64,000 nt of DNA, taken from Streptomyces monomycini. Lineage in GTDB: Bacteria; Actinomycetota; Actinomycetes; Streptomycetales; Streptomycetaceae. How positions within the stretch are numbered: position 1 is the stretch's first letter; each line of letters opens with the position of its first letter. Where the stretch lies: the NCBI RefSeq assembly GCF_022271435.1, contig NZ_JAFIQY010000038.1, positions 1-64,000 of the forward strand, read 5' to 3'. Shown piece by piece: positions 26,049-34,829 of this stretch. The translations under genes were made by a program, and so were the position numbers. The notes below the pieces were generated by a model. That model saw only the letters and a program-made list of their open reading frames with translations, had not been told where the DNA came from and did not search any database.

Positions 26049-26507
26049 ATGAGCACAGCCGACGACGGCGCGGACCGCAGCCTCGGGCAGCTGGTGGCCA
26101 CGGCCACCGCCGAGATGTCCGCACTGGTGCACGACGAAATCGCACTGGCCAAGGCCGAGCTGCGACAGGACGCCAAGCGGGCCGGCATCGGCAGCGCCGC
26201 GTTCCTGGTGGCCGGCGCGCTGGCGCTGTTCGCGCTGCCGGTCCTGAGCTTCGCCGCGGCGTACGGCATCCACAACCTCGGCCTCGGCCTCGCCTGGTCC
26301 TTCCTGATCGTGGGCGGCGCCTTCCTGATCGTCGCCCTGCTGCTGGTCCTGATGGCGATCAGCAAGCTCAAGAAGATCAAGAAGCCGGAGAAGACCATCA
26401 GTTCGGCCAAGGAGACGGCGGCCGTACTGGGGAACGTCAAGCCGCATCCGCGCGCGGTGCCCGAGGACCACCCGGTCCTGGAGTCTGTGACACGCTCCTC
26501 CGTATGA
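26049..26507 (+). CDS. Holin-like membrane protein (phage holin superfamily III / DUF1469 type)
   Basis: 152 residues from ATG 26049 (AGAGGGAGA upstream). An amphipathic N-terminal helix with DEIALAKAELRQDAKRAG precedes two membrane helices (GSAAFLVAGALALFALPVL and LAWSFLIVGGAFLIVALLLV). A basic segment follows (KLKKIKKPEK). Such proteins are common in Actinobacteria and are not phage genes; their role is not established. It probably belongs to one operon with nhaA and with the hydrolase gene, whose ATG overlaps its stop. Confidence 0.8.
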   Translation: MSTADDGADRSLGQLVATATAEMSALVHDEIALAKAELRQDAKRAGIGSAAFLVAGALALFALPVLSFAAAYGIHNLGLGLAWSFLIVGGAFLIVALLLVLMAISKLKKIKKPEKTISSAKETAAVLGNVKPHPRAVPEDHPVLESVTRSSV

Positions 26508-27430
26508 CGGCTACCGACAGTTCCGACTCGGTCGTCCGTCCCGAGGGGCCCTGGACCCACCGGGACGTGGCGGCCAACGGTGCGCGTTTCCACATCACCG
26601 AGATGGGTGACGGCCCGCTGGTGCTGTTGCTGCACGGCTTCCCGCAGTTCTGGTGGACCTGGCGCCACCAGCTCCCGGCGCTCGCCGGAGCGGGTTTCCG
26701 TGCGGTGGCGATGGACCTGCGGGGCGTGGGCGGCAGCGACCGCACGCCCCGCGGCTACGATCCGGCCAACCTGGCCCTGGACATCACCGGGGTCGTACGG
26801 TCCCTCGGCGAGCCGGACGCCGCGATCGTCGGACACGACCTCGGCGGCTACCTGGCGTGGACCGCGGCCGTGATGCGGCCGAAGCTGGTACGGCGGCTGG
26901 CGGTGTCCTCGATGCCGCACCCGCGGCGCTGGCGCGCGGCCATGCTGGCCGACTTCAAGCAGAGCCGGCAGAGCTCCTACGTATGGAACTTCCAGCGGCC
27001 GTGGCTGCCCGAACGCAAGCTGATGGCCGACGACGCCGCCCTGGTGGGCCGCCTGATCCGGGACTGGTCCGGGCCGCGGCTGCCCGAGGACGAGGACGTC
27101 GAGGTCTACCGGCGGGCGATGAGCATCCCCTCGACGGCGCACTGCGCGATCGAGCCGTACCGCTGGATGGTCCGGTCGATGGCCCGGCCGGACGGCATCC
27201 AGTTCAACCGCCGCATGAAGTGGCCCGTACGGGTGCCGACGCTGCATCTGCACGGCTCGCTCGACCCCGTGATGCGCACCCGCAGCGCGGCCGGGTCCGG
27301 CGAGTACGTCGAGGCCCCGTACCGCTGGCGGCTCTTCGACGGGCTCGGGCACTTCCCGCACGAGGAGGACCCGGTGGCGTTCTCCACCGAGCTGATCAAC
27401 TGGCTGAAGGACCCGGAGCCGGACCGGTAG
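26504..27430 (+). CDS. Alpha/beta hydrolase, epoxide hydrolase-like
   Basis: 308 residues, start ATG 26504 in an ATGA overlap with the preceding gene. The oxyanion motif is LLLHGFPQFWWTWRHQ. The nucleophile elbow is VGHDLGGYLAW with Asp, as in epoxide hydrolases and haloalkane dehalogenases. The catalytic histidine is in GLGHFPHEED. Tyrosines in the lid (VEVYRRAM, EPYRWMV) could activate the epoxide. The natural substrate is unknown; detoxification or lipid-epoxide turnover is typical. Confidence 0.88.
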   Translation: MTATDSSDSVVRPEGPWTHRDVAANGARFHITEMGDGPLVLLLHGFPQFWWTWRHQLPALAGAGFRAVAMDLRGVGGSDRTPRGYDPANLALDITGVVRSLGEPDAAIVGHDLGGYLAWTAAVMRPKLVRRLAVSSMPHPRRWRAAMLADFKQSRQSSYVWNFQRPWLPERKLMADDAALVGRLIRDWSGPRLPEDEDVEVYRRAMSIPSTAHCAIEPYRWMVRSMARPDGIQFNRRMKWPVRVPTLHLHGSLDPVMRTRSAAGSGEYVEAPYRWRLFDGLGHFPHEEDPVAFSTELINWLKDPEPDR

Positions 27431-27607
27431 GACCGGCCGCCACGGGCAGCCGGGAGCCGGTTACGGGTGCGGCGCGCGGGTCCCGTGGGGCGACACGCCG
27501 CATCGATCCGAACGCGCGTATGACGAACAGCCAATTGCCGCCCGCATAGGCCAATTGACGGGGCGCCGGGCGGTTACGGAGCCCGGGGCCCGGGCAGAGT
27601 CGTGGGT

Positions 27608-27805
27608 ATGGGCTGGACGCACGACTACCGTGACGTGGCACGCAACCGCCGCAGCAACGCCGCTGCCGTGGGCACTCAGGAGAGGGGAACCTCGGACCTT
27701 GTGTCCGGTGAGTCCCCCGGCTTCGACCACCCGCTGGGCATTCCGCGCATCCTGCGCCGCCGGGCGCGCTGGATGACCGCGCGGCTCAAGCATCCACGGA
27801 CCTGA
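27608..27805 (+). CDS. Small basic hypothetical protein
   Basis: A 65-residue frame from ATG 27608 (MGWTHDYRDVARNRRSNAAA) with a basic C terminus (RILRRRARWMTARLKHP). Codon use is Streptomyces-like but not strongly biased, and there is no good ribosome site; a leaderless start is possible. It is the only candidate gene in the 445-base gap between the hydrolase and the protease. I do not recognise a family. Confidence 0.35.
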   Translation: MGWTHDYRDVARNRRSNAAAVGTQERGTSDLVSGESPGFDHPLGIPRILRRRARWMTARLKHPRT

Positions 27806-27875
27806 CCCCCGCCGGAGCCCCGGGCCGGGGGCGGTGTCCGCCTCCCCGCCCGGGCCGGACCGGCTCGGCGTCCCG

Positions 27876-29084
27876 TCACATCGCGCATCCCTGGCTGTCG
27901 ACCGCCCGCTCGGCGGTACGCCCCTTGGTGATGTCCTCGCGGATCTCGTCGGCGGTCAGCGCGTAGCCGGTGTGGGCGTCGTCCAGGGACTTGGCGAACA
28001 CCACTCCGTACACCTCGCCGTTCGGTGTGAGCAGCGGGCCGCCGGAGTTGCCCTGCCGGACCGTGGCGTACAGCGAGTACACGTCACGGCCGACCGTGCC
28101 GCGGTGGTAGATGTCCGGGCCGTTGGCCTGGATGCGGCTGCGGATACGGGCCGCGCGGACGTCGTAGCCGCCGTTCTCCGGGAAGCCGGCGACGATGGCG
28201 CCCTTGCCGGTGCTCGCGTCGTCCGCGGCGAAGCGCAGCGCGGGCGCGGGCAGCGACGGCACGTCGAGCACCGCGATGTCGCGCTCCCAGTCGTACAGGA
28301 CGACCTTCGCGTCGTACGTACGGCCCTCGCCGCCTATCTGGACGGTCGGCTCCTTGACGCCGCCCACCACGTGCGCGTTGGTCATGACCCGGTGCGGCGC
28401 GAAGACGAAGCCGCTGCCTTCGAGGACCTTGCCGCAGCTGGGGGCCGTACCGACGACCTTGACGATGCTCCTGCGCGCCTGGGCCGCCACCGGGCTGCTG
28501 GCCAGCTTGGGGTCCGGGGCCGGCACCGCGCGGATCGGCTCGTTCGAAAACGGTGTGAAGACCTGCGGGAAGCCGTTCTGTTTGAGGACCGACTGGAAGT
28601 CCTCGAACCAGTTGTTCGCCCCTTCGGGCATCACCTGGGTGACGCCGAGCAGCACCTTGGAGCTGCGGACCTCCTTGCCGACCGTCGGTATCGAGGTCCG
28701 GGCCAGCATGGAACCGAGGAGCCAGGCGACCAGCAGCATCGCCAGGACGTTGACCAGCGCGCCACCGGTGGCGTCCAGGGCGCGCGCCGGTGACCAGGTG
28801 ATGTACCTGCGGAGTTTGTTGCCCAGGTGGGTGGTGACGGCCTGCCCGATCGAGGCGCACACCACCACGACGGCCACCGCCGCGATCACCGCGAAGGTGC
28901 CCGGTGAGGCGTCGTCGGTGACCCGGTTCCAGATCACGGGCAGCACGTAGACCGCGACCAGGCCGCCCCCGAGGAAGCCGGTCACGGACAGGATGCCGAC
29001 GACGAAGCCTTGGCGGTAGCCGACGACGGCGAACCACACGGCCGCGAGCAGCAACACGATGTCCAGCACGTTCACGCCCGCCAC
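27876..29084 (-). CDS. marP: MarP-type membrane serine protease (CvpA domain plus trypsin fold)
   Basis: 402 residues. Residues 1-160 are a four-helix CvpA-like membrane domain. The periplasmic trypsin-like domain shows the catalytic triad as MTNAHVVGG (His), RDIAVLDV (Asp) and VRQGNSGGPL (Ser). This architecture matches mycobacterial MarP, an acid and oxidative stress protease acting on cell-wall hydrolases. Two cysteines (PSCGKV and the near-terminal QGCAM) may form the redox-sensitive disulfide described for MarP. The NUDIX gene is upstream with only four bases between, so they form an operon. Confidence 0.92.
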   Translation of the reverse strand: MAGVNVLDIVLLLAAVWFAVVGYRQGFVVGILSVTGFLGGGLVAVYVLPVIWNRVTDDASPGTFAVIAAVAVVVVCASIGQAVTTHLGNKLRRYITWSPARALDATGGALVNVLAMLLVAWLLGSMLARTSIPTVGKEVRSSKVLLGVTQVMPEGANNWFEDFQSVLKQNGFPQVFTPFSNEPIRAVPAPDPKLASSPVAAQARRSIVKVVGTAPSCGKVLEGSGFVFAPHRVMTNAHVVGGVKEPTVQIGGEGRTYDAKVVLYDWERDIAVLDVPSLPAPALRFAADDASTGKGAIVAGFPENGGYDVRAARIRSRIQANGPDIYHRGTVGRDVYSLYATVRQGNSGGPLLTPNGEVYGVVFAKSLDDAHTGYALTADEIREDITKGRTAERAVDSQGCAM

Positions 29085-29088
29085 CGTC

Positions 29089-29802
29089 TCACGCGCGCCG
29101 GTCGAGCGGGACCTGCTTCGTACGGTCCCACGGCCGCTCCCACCCCGCGTAGTGCAGAATCCGGTCGATCACCCCGGCCGTGAAACCCCAGACCAGCGCG
29201 TCCTCGACGAGGAAGGCAGGGCCCACGTGGCCGCTGGGGTGGCGGGCCGTCACCCGGTGCGCGGGGTCCGTGAGATCCGCCACGGGAACCGTGAAGACCC
29301 GGGCGGTCTCCGCCTCGTCCACCGGCCCCACCGGGCTCGGCTCGCGCCACCAGCCCAGGACGGGCGTGACGACGAAGCCGCTCACGGGGATGTACAGCCG
29401 CGGCAGCACGCCGAAGACCTGGACACCGGACGGGTCCAGTCCGGTCTCCTCCCACGCCTCGCGCAGCGCGGCGCGCACCGGACCCTCCCCCTCCGGATCG
29501 CCGTCCTCCGGGTCGAGGGCGCCGCCGGGGAACGAGGGCTGGCCGGCGTGCGAGCGCAGGGTGCCCGCGCGCTCCATGAGCAGCAGCTCGGGGCCGCGGT
29601 CGCCGTGCCCGAAGAGGACCAGGACGGCGGACTGCCGGCCGCCGCTCTTGGGCGGCAGGAATCTGCTGAGCTGGTGGGGTTCGATCGTGGCGGCGGCACG
29701 CGAGACCGGCGCCAGCCACTCCGGCAGGCCGTCGGAGCTGACGTCCGCCCCGTACGTCCCGTACGCCGCTGTCTTCCCGTACTGCTCCCGTGCGCTCGTC
29801 AT
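29089..29802 (-). CDS. NUDIX hydrolase, CoA pyrophosphatase type
   Basis: 237 residues. The CoA-diphosphatase signature precedes the Nudix box: LLMERAGTLRSHAGQPSFPG. The Nudix helix follows with the conserved block REAWEETGL. Such enzymes cleave CoA and oxidised CoA derivatives to phosphopantetheine and ADP. It is first of the two-gene unit with marP. The 35-residue N-terminal extension is not conserved. Confidence 0.88.
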   Translation of the reverse strand: MTSAREQYGKTAAYGTYGADVSSDGLPEWLAPVSRAAATIEPHQLSRFLPPKSGGRQSAVLVLFGHGDRGPELLLMERAGTLRSHAGQPSFPGGALDPEDGDPEGEGPVRAALREAWEETGLDPSGVQVFGVLPRLYIPVSGFVVTPVLGWWREPSPVGPVDEAETARVFTVPVADLTDPAHRVTARHPSGHVGPAFLVEDALVWGFTAGVIDRILHYAGWERPWDRTKQVPLDRRA

Positions 29803-30014
29803 ACGCGCCCCCTCAGGCCCTTGGATCGGTGGGATCGATGGTCATGCGGCCGTGGCCGGTTCTCTTGGGGGTGAGTGCGGCAGCGGCCGGTCCGGTTCCC
29901 CTTCGGGATGTGACGCTTCCGTCCCGCGCGGGGCGGCACGGACCGCACGGGCCGAGCGGGGGCCGGAAGGCCGGCGCCGGGCGCGAGGGGGCCGGGACCG
30001 GGCGCGGGCGGCGC

Positions 30015-31199
30015 TCAACGGCCCGCCAGCGGCGGCGCGGGCTGTCCCGGGTAGTCGGCCGGGGGCCGCAGCCGCTGGCCCGGCTGACCGCCCATCTCGT
30101 ACTTGAGCAGCTTCTTCGCCTTCTCCGGGTCCAGCTCGCCCTCGCCGTACGACGGGCAGTCGTGCGCGATGGGGCAGGCGCCGCAGGCGGGCTTGCGGGA
30201 GTGGCAGACACGGCGGCCGTGGAAGACGACGCGGTGCGAGAGCATCGTCCACTCGCTCTTGGGGAAGATCTCGGCGATCTCCGCCTCGACCTTCTCCGGA
30301 TCCTGCTGCTCGGTCCAGCGGAAGCGCCGGACCAGCCGGCCGAAGTGGGTGTCGACCGTGATGCCCGGCACGCCGAAGGCGTTGCCCAGCACGACGTTGG
30401 CGGTCTTGCGGCCGACGCCCGGCAGCGTCACCAGGTCCTCCAGACGGCCGGGCACCTCACCGTCGAAACGGTCCCGTAGCGCCGTCGAGAGGCCCAGCAG
30501 GGACTTCGCCTTGGCACGGAAGAAGCCGGTGGGCCGGATCAGCTCCTCCAGCCGCTCCGGGTCGGCGGCCGCCATGTCCTCCGGGGTGGGGTAGGCGGCG
30601 AACAGGGCCGGGGTGGTCTGGTTGACCCGCAGGTCGGTGGTCTGCGCGGACAGCACCGTGGCGCAGAGCAGCTCGAAGGAGTTACGGAAATCCAGCTCGG
30701 GGTGGGCGTACGGATACACCTCGGCCAGCTCGCGGTTCATCCGGCGGGCACGGCGCACCATGGCGGTGCGGGACTCGTCCTTGAAGGCGGGGGCGGGGGC
30801 GGCTTTGACGGGAGCGGCCTTGGCGGGAGCCTTGGAGGGCGCCTTCTTGGCGGCGGTCGTCTTCTTCGCGGCGGCCGTCTTGGCGGGGGCCTTCGCGGCG
30901 GCGGTCTTCTTGGCCGCGGTCTTCTCGGCCGCGGTCTTCTTCGCCGCGACGGACCTCTTCGCGGCGGTCTTCGCAGTGGTCTTCGCGGTGGTCTTCGCCG
31001 CAGTGGTCTTCTTCGCGGCAGAGGTCCCGGTTGCGGCCGTGGCGGCGGACTTCTTCCGTGTCGCCGCCTTGCGTACCTTTTCCCCGGATTTCACCGCTTT
31101 CGCGGCTTCGGCAGGCGCCTGTTCGCCCACAGCGGAATCACGGCCCGCGCTCACTCGCTCAGCCCCCTTGTCCTGTGCTCTCACCGGCGTATTGGACAC
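30015..31199 (-). CDS. nth: Endonuclease III with a long histone-H1-like N-terminal tail
   Basis: 394 residues. Residues about 140-375 are a complete endonuclease III, a DNA glycosylase/AP lyase for oxidised pyrimidines. The helix-hairpin-helix is LPGVGRKTANVVL with the catalytic Lys, the catalytic Asp is in TVDTHFGRL, and the [4Fe-4S] cluster ligands are CHSRKPACGACPIAHDC (C-x6-C-x2-C-x5-C). Residues 1-140 are repeats of Lys, Ala and Thr such as KKTAAAKAPAKTAAAKKT. They resemble histone H1 or HupS tails and probably increase nonspecific DNA binding. Ordinary enzymes are about 210-260 residues. It is divergent from crp. Confidence 0.93.
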   Translation of the reverse strand: MSNTPVRAQDKGAERVSAGRDSAVGEQAPAEAAKAVKSGEKVRKAATRKKSAATAATGTSAAKKTTAAKTTAKTTAKTAAKRSVAAKKTAAEKTAAKKTAAAKAPAKTAAAKKTTAAKKAPSKAPAKAAPVKAAPAPAFKDESRTAMVRRARRMNRELAEVYPYAHPELDFRNSFELLCATVLSAQTTDLRVNQTTPALFAAYPTPEDMAAADPERLEELIRPTGFFRAKAKSLLGLSTALRDRFDGEVPGRLEDLVTLPGVGRKTANVVLGNAFGVPGITVDTHFGRLVRRFRWTEQQDPEKVEAEIAEIFPKSEWTMLSHRVVFHGRRVCHSRKPACGACPIAHDCPSYGEGELDPEKAKKLLKYEMGGQPGQRLRPPADYPGQPAPPLAGR

Positions 31200-31339
31200 T
31201 CGGCCAGACTAAGGCCACCCACTGACATCCGGTCCGATCACCAGTACCCGTGGGTCCAATCGGCCCCCTGCCGTATGGCTTGCGCCACGGGTCCGGCATC
31301 CTTGTGATTGATCGCACTGTTTTGCATTCCGGCATGATG

Positions 31340-31353
31340 GGGACCAAGGTCCC
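31340..31353. promoter_or_regulatory. Inverted repeat upstream of crp
   Basis: GGGACCAAGGTCCC is a 6-base inverted repeat with a 2-base centre, 28 bases before the crp start and followed by TTTGAGC. It could be an operator or a small leader hairpin in the nth-crp divergent region. Confidence 0.4.
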
Positions 31354-31381
31354 TTTGAGCATGTCGACAAGGAGAGATCTC

Positions 31382-32056
31382 GTGGACGACGTTCTGCGGC
31401 GCGCACCGCTCTTCGCGGCGCTCGACGATGAGCAGGCGGCCGAGCTGCGCGCCTCGATGGGAGAGGTCACGCTCGCCCGCGGCGACGCCCTGTTCCACGA
31501 AGGGGACCCGGGCGACCGCCTGTACGTGGTCACCGAGGGCAAGGTGAAGCTGCACCGCACCTCCCCGGACGGGCGGGAGAACATGCTCGCCGTCCTCGGC
31601 CCCGGTGAGCTGATCGGTGAGCTCTCCCTGTTCGACCCGGGCCCGCGTACCGCCACCGCCACCGCACTGACCGAGGTCAAGCTGCTGGGCCTGGGCCACG
31701 GCGACCTGCAGCCCTGGCTCAACGCCCGCCCCGAGGTCGCCACGGCGCTGCTGCGCGCCGTCGCGCGCCGCCTGCGCAAGACCAACGACCAGATGTCCGA
31801 CCTGGTCTTCTCCGACGTTCCGGGCCGTGTCGCCCGGGCGCTCCTGGACCTGTCGCGCCGCTTCGGCGTGCAGTCCGAGGAGGGCATCCACGTCGTGCAC
31901 GACCTCACGCAGGAGGAGCTGGCCCAGCTGGTCGGCGCCTCGCGCGAGACGGTCAACAAGGCCCTCGCGGACTTCGCGGGCCGCGGCTGGCTGCGCCTGG
32001 AGGCGCGCGCCGTGATCCTGCTGGACGTGGAGCGCCTGGCGAAGCGTTCGCGCTGA
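31382..32056 (+). CDS. crp: Cyclic-AMP receptor protein family regulator Crp
   Basis: 224 residues from GTG 31382, preceded by AAGGAGAG. The N-terminal cyclic-nucleotide-binding barrel contains GELIGELSLFDPGPRTATAT, with the Glu and Arg of the phosphate-binding cassette. The C-terminal winged helix has LTQEELAQLVGASRETVNKA. The protein looks essentially identical to the Streptomyces Crp that governs germination, development and antibiotic synthesis. A bidirectional terminator follows. Confidence 0.97.
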   Translation: MDDVLRRAPLFAALDDEQAAELRASMGEVTLARGDALFHEGDPGDRLYVVTEGKVKLHRTSPDGRENMLAVLGPGELIGELSLFDPGPRTATATALTEVKLLGLGHGDLQPWLNARPEVATALLRAVARRLRKTNDQMSDLVFSDVPGRVARALLDLSRRFGVQSEEGIHVVHDLTQEELAQLVGASRETVNKALADFAGRGWLRLEARAVILLDVERLAKRSR

Positions 32057-32079
32057 CGCCCGCCGCCCTGACGGCATCG

Positions 32080-32114
32080 AAAAGGTCCCGCTCCCCGGGG
32101 GAGCGGGACCTTTT
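32080..32114. terminator. Bidirectional terminator between crp and the agmatine deiminase gene
   Basis: Arms at 32080-32095 (AAAAGGTCCCGCTCCC) and 32098-32114 pair almost end to end. A-tract and T-tract at the two ends allow termination in both directions, as suits convergent genes. Confidence 0.9.
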
Positions 32115-32138
32115 CGCGTGAAACCGGCCGGACAGGCC

Positions 32139-33158
32139 CTACGGCACCCGCGGCAGCTGCTGCGTGGCGCAGTGGATGCCGCCCCCGCCCTCGCCGACCG
32201 CGTCGATCGTGACCTGCCGGATGTCGCGGCCCGGGTGCAGGTCGCGCAGCACCCCGGCGGCCCGGTCGTCGGCCCGGCGGTCGCCGAACCGCGGCAGGAC
32301 CACCACGCCGTTCGCCACGCAGTGGTTCAGGTACGAGGTGAGGAACTCCGGCCCGCGCTCCCCGATCGCGTACGGGTCGGGCTCCGCGATCTCGACGGTC
32401 TCCAGGCGCCTGCCCCGGGCGTCGCGGGCCTCCGCCAGGACACCGCGGGCCTGCTCGTACGCCTGGGTCCAGACGTCCGGGCCGTCCCCGTGCCAAGGTC
32501 GGTTCAGCAGGACGACACCGGGTGCCGCGAAGCGCGCGAGGCCGTCGATGTGACAGTCGGTGATGTCTTCGCCCCGTACGCCGTCCACCCAGATCACCCG
32601 GGAGACGCCCAGCACGCGTTTCAGCTCGCGCTCGATCTCCGCCCGTGAGCTGCCGGGGTTGCGATTGGGGTTGACCAGGGAGCTCTCGGCGGCGAGCAGC
32701 GTGCCATCGCCGTCCACCTCGAAGGAGCCGCCCTCGGCCGTGAGGGCGGCGTCGACTCGGGCGATGCCCTCGTGGCGCAGCAGGTTTTGGGCGACGAGCC
32801 CGTCGTTCGGGTGGCGCTGCTTGCCGCCCCATCCGTTGAAGTGGAAGTCGACGCCCCTACGGGCCGCGGTGCCCTCCGGGGCGTCCGGCCGGATCACGAA
32901 GACCGGCCCGGTGTCCCGTATCCACAGGTCGTCGACCGGCACCGGCACGATCTCGACCGACGTACCGCACGCCCTCCGGGCCCGTGCCTCCTCCTCCGGG
33001 CCGGCCAGCAGGGCGACCGGCTCGTACTCGGCGAGGGTGCGGGCCAGTCGCGCGATGTCGCGCTGCACGGCGGGCGCCTGGTCGCCCCAGAGGGAGTCCG
33101 AGGGCGGCCACGCGAGGTACATGCCGTCGTGCGGCTCCCCTTCGGCAGGCATGCGCAT
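32139..33158 (-). CDS. Agmatine deiminase family protein
   Basis: 339 residues from ATG 33158 with GGAGG upstream. It belongs to the porphyromonas-type peptidyl-arginine deiminase/agmatine deiminase fold. The nucleophilic cysteine is in GGGIHCATQQLP, the histidine in DITDCHIDGLARF, and acidic residues occur in DDLWIRDTGPVF. The expected reaction is agmatine to N-carbamoylputrescine and ammonia. A TetR gene is divergent, with a palindrome between. No carbamoylputrescine amidase is in the window, so the pathway partner must lie elsewhere. Confidence 0.88.
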   Translation of the reverse strand: MRMPAEGEPHDGMYLAWPPSDSLWGDQAPAVQRDIARLARTLAEYEPVALLAGPEEEARARRACGTSVEIVPVPVDDLWIRDTGPVFVIRPDAPEGTAARRGVDFHFNGWGGKQRHPNDGLVAQNLLRHEGIARVDAALTAEGGSFEVDGDGTLLAAESSLVNPNRNPGSSRAEIERELKRVLGVSRVIWVDGVRGEDITDCHIDGLARFAAPGVVLLNRPWHGDGPDVWTQAYEQARGVLAEARDARGRRLETVEIAEPDPYAIGERGPEFLTSYLNHCVANGVVVLPRFGDRRADDRAAGVLRDLHPGRDIRQVTIDAVGEGGGGIHCATQQLPRVP

Positions 33159-33192
33159 GCTCGACCACTCCTCCCGACCACTCCTCCCGTAT

Positions 33193-33212
33193 CTGACTGA
33201 AAATTCAGTCAG
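33193..33212. promoter_or_regulatory. TetR-type operator candidate
   Basis: CTGACTGAAAATTCAGTCAG is a 20-bp near-perfect palindrome, with 9-base arms and an AA centre. It lies between the divergent agmatine deiminase and TetR genes. Its size and symmetry are typical of TetR operators, and it sits 35 bases upstream of the deiminase start. Confidence 0.75.
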
Positions 33213-33277
33213 GTAGGTCCCGAAGGTAGCACCGGGAGGGCCCGGCCGCGACCGGGTACCGAGTACGGTGGGCGACT

Positions 33278-33871
33278 GTGTCCGAGCGCCGACTGCAGAT
33301 CCTGGAAGCCGCGACCCGCACCATCGCGCGGAGCGGCGTACGCGGCCTGCGGGTGGAGGAGATCGCGGCCGCGGCCGGTGTCTCCACCGGGCTGATCTAC
33401 TACCACTTCGGCGGCCGGGCCGAGCTGCTCCGCCGCACCCTGGACTTCATCGGCGAACGCGCCGAACGCTGCACGGCGCCGGACCCGGAGACCGTCCGTA
33501 CGGCAGGCCCGCGCGCGCAGTTGGAGGAGATGCTGCTGCGCGAGCTCCAGGACACCCCGGAGCTGGTGGAGAACAGCACCGCCTGGGGCGAGTTCCAGTC
33601 CAGCGCCGTCTTCGACGCCGGGCTGCGGGAGCAGCTGCGCGAGGCGACCCGGCAGTGGACTGACGATGTGGCCGACCTCGTACGGGAGGCACAGGCCGCC
33701 GGTACGGCCGACCGGAACGCCCCGGTGGCCGACGTCGCCGAGCGGCTGACCGCGCTCGTGGAAGGGCTCAGCACCCGCTGGCTCAGCGGCTCGGTCCCCC
33801 TGGAGCGCGCCCGCGAGCTGCTGCGTGGCGGCATCGCACGCGAACTGGGCCCGGCGGCGGACGAGGACTGA
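33278..33871 (+). CDS. TetR-family regulator, probably of the agmatine deiminase gene
   Basis: 197 residues from GTG 33278. The N-terminal helix-turn-helix is RVEEIAAAAGVSTGLIYYHF. The C-terminal ligand domain is helical and acidic. It shares an intergenic region with the deiminase gene, and the palindrome at 33193-33212 lies about 65 bases upstream of its own start, so repression of both is likely. An agmatine- or polyamine-related ligand is an inference from context only. Confidence 0.88.
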   Translation: MSERRLQILEAATRTIARSGVRGLRVEEIAAAAGVSTGLIYYHFGGRAELLRRTLDFIGERAERCTAPDPETVRTAGPRAQLEEMLLRELQDTPELVENSTAWGEFQSSAVFDAGLREQLREATRQWTDDVADLVREAQAAGTADRNAPVADVAERLTALVEGLSTRWLSGSVPLERARELLRGGIARELGPAADED

Positions 33872-33953
33872 GGGCGGGCAGCGCCCTCGGGCCTATGTTC
33901 GGCCCTTGGGCCGGCCCCGGGTCCACCCCTTGGCCACCCCTGGGCCAGCCCTT

Positions 33954-34001
33954 GGACCGGCCCCACGATCAGCCCTCGGACCGGCCCCACGATCAGCCCT
34001 C
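33954..34001. repeat. Perfect 24-bp tandem duplication at the end of the MBL gene
   Basis: The unit beginning GGACCGGCCCCACGATCAGC is present twice, at 33954-33977 and 33978-34001, followed by part of a third. The second copy spans the stop codon of the MBL hydrolase. Confidence 0.85.
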
Positions 34002-34829
34002 GATCAGCCCGTGCTCCCCGAGATAGTCCAGCTGCGCCCGTACGGACAGCTCGGCCGCGGGCCACAGCATGCGGTCCACGTCCGCGTACACGCTCGCGAC
34101 GACCTCCGAGGGCGTGCGGTACCCCGCCTCGACCGCCGTCTCGACCTGGGCCAGCCGGTTGGCCCGGTGTGCCAGGTAGAACTCGACCGCGCCCTGGGCA
34201 TCGCTCAGTACGGGCCCGTGGCCGGGGAGGACGGTCGTGACGCCGTCGTCGACGGTCAGGGACCGCAGCCGCCGCAGCGAGTCCAGGTAGTCGCCCAGGC
34301 GGCCGTCCGGATGCGCGACGACGGTGGTCCCGCGCCCCAGGATCGTGTCGCCGGTCAGCACGGCGGCGTCGGCCGGGAGGTGGAAGGAGAGTGAGTCGGC
34401 GGTGTGCCCGGGGGTCGGTACGGCCCGCAGCTCCAGGCCGCCGGTGGTGATCACGTCCCCGGCGGCCAGCCCCTCGTCCCCCAGGCGCAGCGCCGGGTCC
34501 AGGGCCCGTACCGGGGAGCCGGTCAGCTCGGCGAAGCGCTCCGCGCCCTCGGCGTGGTCCGGGTGACCGTGCGTCAGCAGCGTCAGGGCGACCCGCTTCC
34601 CGGCCTGCTCGGCGGCTTCCACGACCGCCTTGAGGTGGGCCTCGTCCAGCGGACCCGGGTCGATGACGACCGCCACGTCGGCGTCCGGCTCGGCGACGAT
34701 CCAGGTGTTGGTGCCGTCCAGGGTCATCGGGGACGGGTTCGGGGCGAGCACGCACCGGGTGCGGTCGGTGGCGGGTCCGGCGATGTCCCCTCCGCGGGGC
34801 CGGCCGGGCAGGGCGGCTGCGTACGTCAT
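33993..34829 (-). CDS. Metallo-beta-lactamase-fold hydrolase
   Basis: 278 residues. The metal-binding motif is TLLTHGHPDHAEG (HxHxDH), with further ligands in PTPGHTADSLSF, LTGDTILGRG and LPGHGPVL. A C-terminal helical domain resembles LACTB2/RNase-like members. The substrate is unknown; thioester and RNA hydrolysis are both known for relatives. Its ATG overlaps the stop of the NUDIX gene (34826-34829), so the two are translationally coupled. Confidence 0.87.
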   Translation of the reverse strand: MTYAAALPGRPRGGDIAGPATDRTRCVLAPNPSPMTLDGTNTWIVAEPDADVAVVIDPGPLDEAHLKAVVEAAEQAGKRVALTLLTHGHPDHAEGAERFAELTGSPVRALDPALRLGDEGLAAGDVITTGGLELRAVPTPGHTADSLSFHLPADAAVLTGDTILGRGTTVVAHPDGRLGDYLDSLRRLRSLTVDDGVTTVLPGHGPVLSDAQGAVEFYLAHRANRLAQVETAVEAGYRTPSEVVASVYADVDRMLWPAAELSVRAQLDYLGEHGLIEG

